Below the pieces are notes generated by a model, which was not told the DNA's origin, did not search any database, and was given only the letters and a program-made list of their open reading frames with translations. Positions 32,555 through 37,135 of a DNA stretch of 37,135 nt are shown piece after piece; within the stretch, counting starts at the first letter, position 1, and each line of letters begins with the position of its first letter. This DNA comes from an uncultured Oscillospiraceae bacterium. GTDB taxonomy: Bacteria; Bacillota; Clostridia; Oscillospirales; Oscillospiraceae. The stretch is taken from contig CANQII010000007.1 in the NCBI GenBank assembly GCA_947623875.1, positions 1-37,135 of the forward strand. The letters run 5' to 3'. The position numbers and the translations under genes are program-made.

Positions 32555-32740
32555 TCACTTTGAGATGACCACTTTCCCCTCTGCGTCCAGGAGCGGAGTG
32601 ATGCCGCCGGCATAGCCGGATTTCCAGATGAGATAGTTCACACCGGTCTCTTTGTCCACAATGATCTGGCGGACACCGGATTCGCTCAGGGGAGAGCCAT
32701 CGATAAAGACGGACTCAAAACGATCGCTTGCTTTAGCCAT
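32555..32740 (-). CDS. DUF6440-like small protein
   Basis: 61 residues from the ATG at 32740, preceded by GGAGG. Characteristic stretch QIIVDKETGVNYLIWKSGYA followed by GGITPLLDAEGKVV. It is soluble and of unknown function. It is first in the run of small genes, after a 65-base gap from the DinB gene end. Confidence 0.8.
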   Translation of the reverse strand: MAKASDRFESVFIDGSPLSESGVRQIIVDKETGVNYLIWKSGYAGGITPLLDAEGKVVISK

Positions 32741-32805
32741 TTTAAAATACCTCCTAAAATTTTGAATTGCTGTCTTGCGGGTTTTATACCTGAGAACATG
32801 AGAAG

Positions 32806-33528
32806 CTACGCAGGCAGAATTGGGAGATGGTCCAGACAGGGCGGGAGATGCATCATGAAGTGGTTGGTAAGGGGCGTCTCCAACATGCCGGCACGGGTGA
32901 GCCTGCCCCAGAATACCAGCAGCCACACAGAGCGCAGATCTGCTGTGACGCCCCCTTCCTCGTAGATCCGCATGACCCACTCCTCGGGGACCATCTGGAA
33001 CAGTTCCTCGTCCTTCAGGTTCGAGAGGATCTCCCTGGTGTTTCTCCCTACCGCGACCATATAGGCGTGCAGTGCTTCCGGCCGGATCGCGTTACCGAAT
33101 TGGATGATCTCCTCCGGCTCCAGGGCGTTTCCGGTGTCTCTGATGGGCGAGCCGATCTCCGTTTGCCAGCGGTCGTCGAAGATCTGGCTTTGGTTTGCCA
33201 GGAGAATGTTGGAGACCAGATCCTCAATCCGTGCGGTGTGCCAGAGCTGCCACACCAGGGGCACCTGATCTGTGCCGGCGTAGTGGAGATCGGTCTCCCA
33301 GGGTTGCCTGGGTACCAGGTCTCCCTGGTGTCCGGCAAACATGTAATCTGACACATAGTCTGCCATGGTCTTCTCGCTGCTGCCGGATACGCAGGCGGGA
33401 TGGACCAGCGCGTGAAGCTGCAGCGCCAGGGACTTTGTTTGCTTGGGGTCCTTGGTCTCCAGCGCCCTGTGAAAAGCCTCGTTGATGGGGCGATAGGCGC
33501 CATAGAGTGCGGAGACTGTCTGTGTCAT
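32806..33528 (-). CDS. DinB-fold protein
   Basis: 240 residues. Four-helix-bundle pattern with VPLVWQLWHTARIEDLVSNI (candidate metal His in LWH) and a C-terminal NHFMMHLPPCLDHL with further His, as in the DinB_2 superfamily. Members use a metal to activate thiols or open rings; the substrate is unknown. I chose MTQTVSALYGAYRP at 33528; the frame is open upstream to 33603 but overlaps the AAA+ gene. It is last in the operon running from the right edge. Confidence 0.7.
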   Translation of the reverse strand: MTQTVSALYGAYRPINEAFHRALETKDPKQTKSLALQLHALVHPACVSGSSEKTMADYVSDYMFAGHQGDLVPRQPWETDLHYAGTDQVPLVWQLWHTARIEDLVSNILLANQSQIFDDRWQTEIGSPIRDTGNALEPEEIIQFGNAIRPEALHAYMVAVGRNTREILSNLKDEELFQMVPEEWVMRIYEEGGVTADLRSVWLLVFWGRLTRAGMLETPLTNHFMMHLPPCLDHLPILPA

Positions 33529-33571
33529 GATGGAGGACCATCCATTTATCGCGGTTCTTGGTTGAGCGGTA

Positions 33572-35008
33572 TCAGCCGGTTTCCTTGCGGACAGAGAAAT
33601 CATCGCTGCTCTGAGGGCGGATCACCCATGCAGGAAGATCATCCTTGACGATCTCATTCAACTCTTCGTCTGAGAGATCTGTTTTCTCGGCCAGCCGGTT
33701 TGCCTGATTGGAAAGCGCCGCTTCAAACAGATTTCTCATTTCACGTCCATTCGCAAAGTCCTCTGATTTGTTTTGGACGAGCCGGTGCAGATACGCCTTG
33801 ACGCACTCCTCTGCCTCATCACTGAGTTTCATGCTGTATGGCTGGCAGAAAGCGTTGAAGATACAAAACAGTTCGGATTCTGTGTAATCCTCAAACAGGA
33901 TGTTCTTGTTGAAGCGGGATTTGAGACCCGGGTTTGATGACAGAAACTGCTCCATTGGCTCTGGATATCCGGCGACAATGACGACGAAGTTCTCCCGATT
34001 GTCCTCCATGGCTTTCAGAATCGTATCGATGGCTTCCTGCCCAAAGTCCGAGCCGCCTTTTGCCAGGGTATAGGCCTCGTCGATAAACAGGATGCCGCCC
34101 ATCGCCTCATCGATCTTTTCCTTGGTCTTCAGCGCCGTCTGACCGACATATCCGGCGACCAGGCCTGCACGGTCTACCTCTACCAGCTGTCCCTTTTCGA
34201 GAACGCCGAGCTGCTTATAGATCTTGGACAGCAGCCTTGCCACAGTGGTTTTTCCGGTTCCGGGGTTGCCGAGGAAAACCAGGTGCTTGGATACGTTGGC
34301 GGTTTTCAAGCCTCGGGCATCGCGAATCTTCTTGATCTTGATCATGTTGATCAGCGTTGAGACTTCCTGCTTTACGCCTGCCAGCCCGATAAGAGCATTC
34401 AGCTTTTCCAACAGTTCCTCTAAGGTTTCTTCCGGTTCGTCCTCTTGTGCGGCTTCCGTGGGTTCTTCGTTGTCCTTGCTCTCCTCCGAATGTGCCTTCT
34501 GTGATGGCTTCTTCGGGGTTGCCGTATCCGTTGAGACCTTTCCAGTATCGCTGGGGCGCTCTTCTTCTTGGCGAGGCAGAGCATCCTGCAGAGAATGGAT
34601 ATAGTCTATGTATTTCTTGGGGTCTATGTCTTTCTTGTCCAATCTGCTGAGCAGATAGGACTTTCCAAGCTCGGACAGAAAGACTACAAGCAGGCCTGCT
34701 GTTTGTACTGAATTCTTCCTTTTTGAGGAGATATCGAATTGGTTTAGAACAACAAATGTTCTGGGTAAGTCATCCCTTACAGTGCAATCCAATTCAGAAG
34801 ATGGGTACGCTCCGCCTTGGTACACTTCATTAAAACAGCTGTACCGTTCCTCTGCACCGGATTTTGAAATCAGACAGATAAAGGCATGGACATCCTCCGC
34901 AAGAAGTCTTTTCAGGGGCAATCCGTCCTTTTGCTTCTGCCGGTGAGCGTCTACCCGCCCGCACGCTGTGACGAGCTTATCAAAAGCGTTCTTGACGGAA
35001 ACATCCAT
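33572..35008 (-). CDS. CbbX/SpoVK-like AAA+ ATPase
   Basis: 478 residues. An N-terminal helical domain (1-125, TerB-like in character), a Glu/Ser/Lys-rich disordered linker (145-195), then a CbbX-type AAA+ module: Walker A GNPGTGKT (247-254), pore loop GYVGQ (286-290), Walker B ILFIDEA (306-312) and Arg finger SRFNK. Hexameric relatives remodel proteins by threading through the pore (Rubisco activase CbbX, EccA of type VII secretion, SpoVK). Its target here is likely a neighbour in the operon. The start is 11 bases after the stop of the 346-residue protein gene. Confidence 0.92.
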   Translation of the reverse strand: MDVSVKNAFDKLVTACGRVDAHRQKQKDGLPLKRLLAEDVHAFICLISKSGAEERYSCFNEVYQGGAYPSSELDCTVRDDLPRTFVVLNQFDISSKRKNSVQTAGLLVVFLSELGKSYLLSRLDKKDIDPKKYIDYIHSLQDALPRQEEERPSDTGKVSTDTATPKKPSQKAHSEESKDNEEPTEAAQEDEPEETLEELLEKLNALIGLAGVKQEVSTLINMIKIKKIRDARGLKTANVSKHLVFLGNPGTGKTTVARLLSKIYKQLGVLEKGQLVEVDRAGLVAGYVGQTALKTKEKIDEAMGGILFIDEAYTLAKGGSDFGQEAIDTILKAMEDNRENFVVIVAGYPEPMEQFLSSNPGLKSRFNKNILFEDYTESELFCIFNAFCQPYSMKLSDEAEECVKAYLHRLVQNKSEDFANGREMRNLFEAALSNQANRLAEKTDLSDEELNEIVKDDLPAWVIRPQSSDDFSVRKETG

Positions 35009-35019
35009 AGCGGGTCACC

Positions 35020-36060
35020 TCAAGCCATGGCTGCCTGCTGCATCGCGTTTTGATACGCTGCTTGTACGGTCTCCTCATCCAAATCGCTGCCGGCTTCTCT
35101 GTATGCCGCTTCAATGGCGTCTGCGACTTCCTTTGTGCTCATCTCTTTATATTGCCGGAAGAGTTCAGGGTCCCCGATGGCGATGATCAGCGTCTGATTG
35201 TCCTCAATTTCGCTTCTCAAGTCTGCTACCTGATCCATCAAATTGGTGTAGTATACGTCCACACCTGCTGTTGATAGCTGTGTCTCGAATGTACCGTAAT
35301 CCTGCAGCTTTTCAACAAACCATTCGGAGGACAGAGTATCGTATACGCCCATCCACTTTTCGTGTGCCAGATGCCACACCTCTTTTTCTCCCAGCACCTG
35401 ATGGTTGTTGAAATAATACAACTCATCAAAAGTGCGCAGGGACACCGTGAACATCGCCAGCATAGAGAAGATGGAGAAGATCAATGCGCCGCGATCTCCG
35501 GAGATGTCCTTTTGGAAGGTACTGATCAGAAGCATCAGGACATTATACTCGCGGTCTACAAGTTCCCGCATTCTTCCCTCAGAGAAAGGCTGCTGCTTGC
35601 GCTGACAGTCCAGCATATCGGTATGCTCTGCCAGCACTTTGTTGAACTCGTAGTCGTTCCGGACATCTTGAGCCTGCTTCACTGTTTTCTGAAGTCGGTA
35701 CAGCTGTTGATTGATCTCCGCGCTCATCGCGTCCAGTTTGGCATACATGATTGCAAAGCCGGCACAGGTAGCGCATAGGTTCAGGCCGTTCAACAGTATA
35801 TCGATTTTCTCCAACTTTGCCACGTTGCCTAGGTTCTTCAAGGTTTTTTCACCCAGATGCGTATACTCATTGAGCTTGTCAATGACCGTTTGGGTAAGCT
35901 TTTTAACTTCCTCTTGCGTTTCTGAAAGATTGCTGAGCATAACTTTCTGAATGGTCTTGATGCGACCTTTCTGATCTCTGATTATAATTTCCATATAGCC
36001 TTTTTTGTTTAGAAATGCCTTCAGCTGTTCCAAGGCGTTGACTGCTAATGGCTCACTCAT
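35020..36060 (-). CDS. Helical protein with one hydrophobic segment, unrecognised
   Basis: 346 residues from the ATG at 36060 (AAAGGGGAGA upstream). Residues ~40-80 are coiled coil, then a hydrophobic stretch ILLNGLNLCATCAGFAIMYA and another coil (SAEINQQLYRLQKTVKQAQD). A second moderately hydrophobic region follows (ALIFSIFSMLAMFTVSL). The coil-hydrophobic-coil layout recalls membrane-acting helical proteins, including some anti-phage effectors and ClyA-like toxins, but this is form only. It overlaps the preceding gene by 8 bases and is tightly coupled to the AAA+ gene. Confidence 0.75.
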   Translation of the reverse strand: MSEPLAVNALEQLKAFLNKKGYMEIIIRDQKGRIKTIQKVMLSNLSETQEEVKKLTQTVIDKLNEYTHLGEKTLKNLGNVAKLEKIDILLNGLNLCATCAGFAIMYAKLDAMSAEINQQLYRLQKTVKQAQDVRNDYEFNKVLAEHTDMLDCQRKQQPFSEGRMRELVDREYNVLMLLISTFQKDISGDRGALIFSIFSMLAMFTVSLRTFDELYYFNNHQVLGEKEVWHLAHEKWMGVYDTLSSEWFVEKLQDYGTFETQLSTAGVDVYYTNLMDQVADLRSEIEDNQTLIIAIGDPELFRQYKEMSTKEVADAIEAAYREAGSDLDEETVQAAYQNAMQQAAMA

Positions 36061-36703
36061 GTTTGGTATCTCCCCTTTCTGTCCCATTGGCAATTGAGCA
36101 GAGAATCAGCATAGACAAGATCAATGTGCACACGTCATCGCTGTATAACTCCTTCATGTCAAACCGCCTCTTTTTGGAAGGAGGAAATACAACCGAGATC
36201 TCCTTATTTTTCAGGGCATTCACGATGTCCGTTGGAGAGAGGCAGTCTGCCGCATAGTTGAAGTTGTCGATCGGCTTCCCTTCGCTTTTCAGTGCTGCAG
36301 CGTACAGGCACAGCATGAACCGGGAATAGTCGATCAGCTGTGTCAGGGATAGATCCTTACCCTCTTTGATCATCATGGCCTTGTCGTAGTACATCCTTGC
36401 CCGAGGAACAACCGGCGTCTTGCCACCTTTTTTCGCCTGTGGTGGTTTGGCAATATGCGGTCCCACGATGGAATCCAAGGCATCCAGATAGGACTCGACA
36501 TGCTTGTTGAACGCCTTGCCGGTCTTGATTTCAAGCGTGCCAAAGTAGTCGCAGACCTTCTCTGCAAGAATGTCTCTGGTGACGCTCTTGTGATCTATGA
36601 TAGAGAATGATATGAATTCTCCGAGCAGCAACTGTTTGAGTTCTTCAAACACCGGCTCGCGCAGATCACAGATCATCGCCCTCACGAGGTTTTTGTATTT
36701 CAT
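36053..36703 (-). CDS. Hypothetical protein, 216 residues
   Basis: Mixed helical, basic in the middle (KPPQAKKGGKTPVVPRARMY). It carries a C-terminal segment LILSMLILCSIANG that is hydrophobic enough to anchor or pack. Not recognised. The start has GGAGG upstream (GGAGGCGGGCA-ATG). It shares an 8-base overlap with the next gene, so the two are probably made in fixed ratio. Confidence 0.7.
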   Translation of the reverse strand: MKYKNLVRAMICDLREPVFEELKQLLLGEFISFSIIDHKSVTRDILAEKVCDYFGTLEIKTGKAFNKHVESYLDALDSIVGPHIAKPPQAKKGGKTPVVPRARMYYDKAMMIKEGKDLSLTQLIDYSRFMLCLYAAALKSEGKPIDNFNYAADCLSPTDIVNALKNKEISVVFPPSKKRRFDMKELYSDDVCTLILSMLILCSIANGTERGDTKHE

Positions 36704-36774
36704 TGCCCGCCTCCATTCCGAAACTGCTCAGTCTGAGCCCATTTCAAATTCGTATTTGCCCTTGTGCACCGGAA

Positions 36775-37135
36775 TCAGTCACCCTTCCTACGGAGATCGG
36801 CAGTGTCCTGGACCGCCATTGAAAGCCAGTCTGGGTCGGCGCAGTCCAAGGGGATCACCAGTTCCTGAATCTTGTCCTCTTTGGTTGGCCGTTTGATCTC
36901 CTCCGGAAGATACTCCAGTCCAACCTCCCGTAGGCTCAAGACGCTATCGTGTATCCAGCCCACAGGCTCGCCATCGCAATAGAGACACCAGCAGCATCTT
37001 TTCACCCGTACCTGTCCCGTAAGACAGCTTCTGGCGCATAACCCATAGAAATCCCCCGCCAGAACACCCAGTACATGCCCTACCGGATGCTCATCACATA
37101 CACCTGACAGGGATTCCACTCGTCCCACAACGTGG
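36775..37135 (-). CDS. Partial Cys-rich hypothetical protein at window edge
   Basis: The frame is open to the right edge, so the start lies outside the window or at the GTG at 37126-37128. About 117 residues are visible: a Cys-dense patch (CARSCLTGQVRVKRCCWCLY then CDGEPVGWIH) and a polar C-terminus. The Cys spacing could hold zinc. It is upstream of and co-oriented with the AAA+ operon, 71 bases away, with no terminator between. Confidence 0.5.
   Translation of the reverse strand, partial: HVVGRVESLSGVCDEHPVGHVLGVLAGDFYGLCARSCLTGQVRVKRCCWCLYCDGEPVGWIHDSVLSLREVGLEYLPEEIKRPTKEDKIQELVIPLDCADPDWLSMAVQDTADLRRKGD

Noticed and set aside
1-37135. CRISPR arrays, tRNA and rRNA genes
   Set aside because: No regularly spaced short repeats, cloverleaf sequences or rRNA motifs were seen. 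The only tandem repeat has 269-bp units without spacers.

Overview
The window looks like chromosome from a gut-type anaerobic Firmicute of the class Clostridia, probably Oscillospiraceae. The reasons are the GC-rich coding sequence, strong AGGAGG ribosome sites, a permuted glycoside hydrolase family 3 enzyme, a KtrAB potassium system, an NADPH-site-less thioredoxin reductase relative, and DUF6442/DUF6199/DUF6440-type small proteins. The genus is inference only.

Layout. 1-550: tandem 269-bp repeat with nested palindromes. 687-2749: small hypothetical protein, a MarR-TSUP exporter operon with a double operator, and a HipB-like remnant. 3038-9637: carbohydrate locus with a GH43 enzyme, a membrane-anchored permuted GH3 enzyme broken by an internal deletion, and a LytTR response regulator with a GHKL sensor kinase. 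10087-14820: DUF6933/pRiA4b ORF-3 fusion, CmpB-type membrane protein, MATE exporter, and an autoregulated XRE/membrane-protein operon. 15055-20196: ktrBA behind a leader that resembles a c-di-AMP riboswitch, the thioredoxin-reductase-like flavoprotein, an M23 peptidase, and an unannotated 49-codon gene.

20313-26436 is nested mobile DNA. An IS200/IS605-type element (tnpA frameshifted, tnpB) has been interrupted by a 3.9-kb transposon with matching inverted ends and a TA duplication. Removing that insert with one TA restores a continuous 509-codon tnpB. The inner transposon carries three same-strand genes: a complete IS630-type transposase, an IS1634-like protein that has lost a catalytic Asp, and an IS630 DNA-binding domain alone.

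26742-31649: an AAA-ATPase/PD-(D/E)XK protein, then a sulfur locus. The O-acetylhomoserine sulfhydrylase gene has a long leader with two similar promoters, an unidentified three-way-junction RNA, an inverted-repeat operator and a 39-codon ORF containing Met-Cys-Cys-Trp-Leu-Cys. The ORF's stop codon lies in the sulfhydrylase ribosome site. An ECF S-component and a Cys-rich Rrf2 regulator follow. This looks like a cysteine-sensing circuit with both transcriptional and translational layers.

31717-37135, minus strand: four small proteins, then an operon of a partial Cys-rich protein, two unrecognised proteins, a CbbX/SpoVK-like AAA+ ATPase and a DinB-fold protein. The AAA+ module and the cysteine leader are the best candidates for undescribed biology. 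All positions were read by eye; no database search was run.
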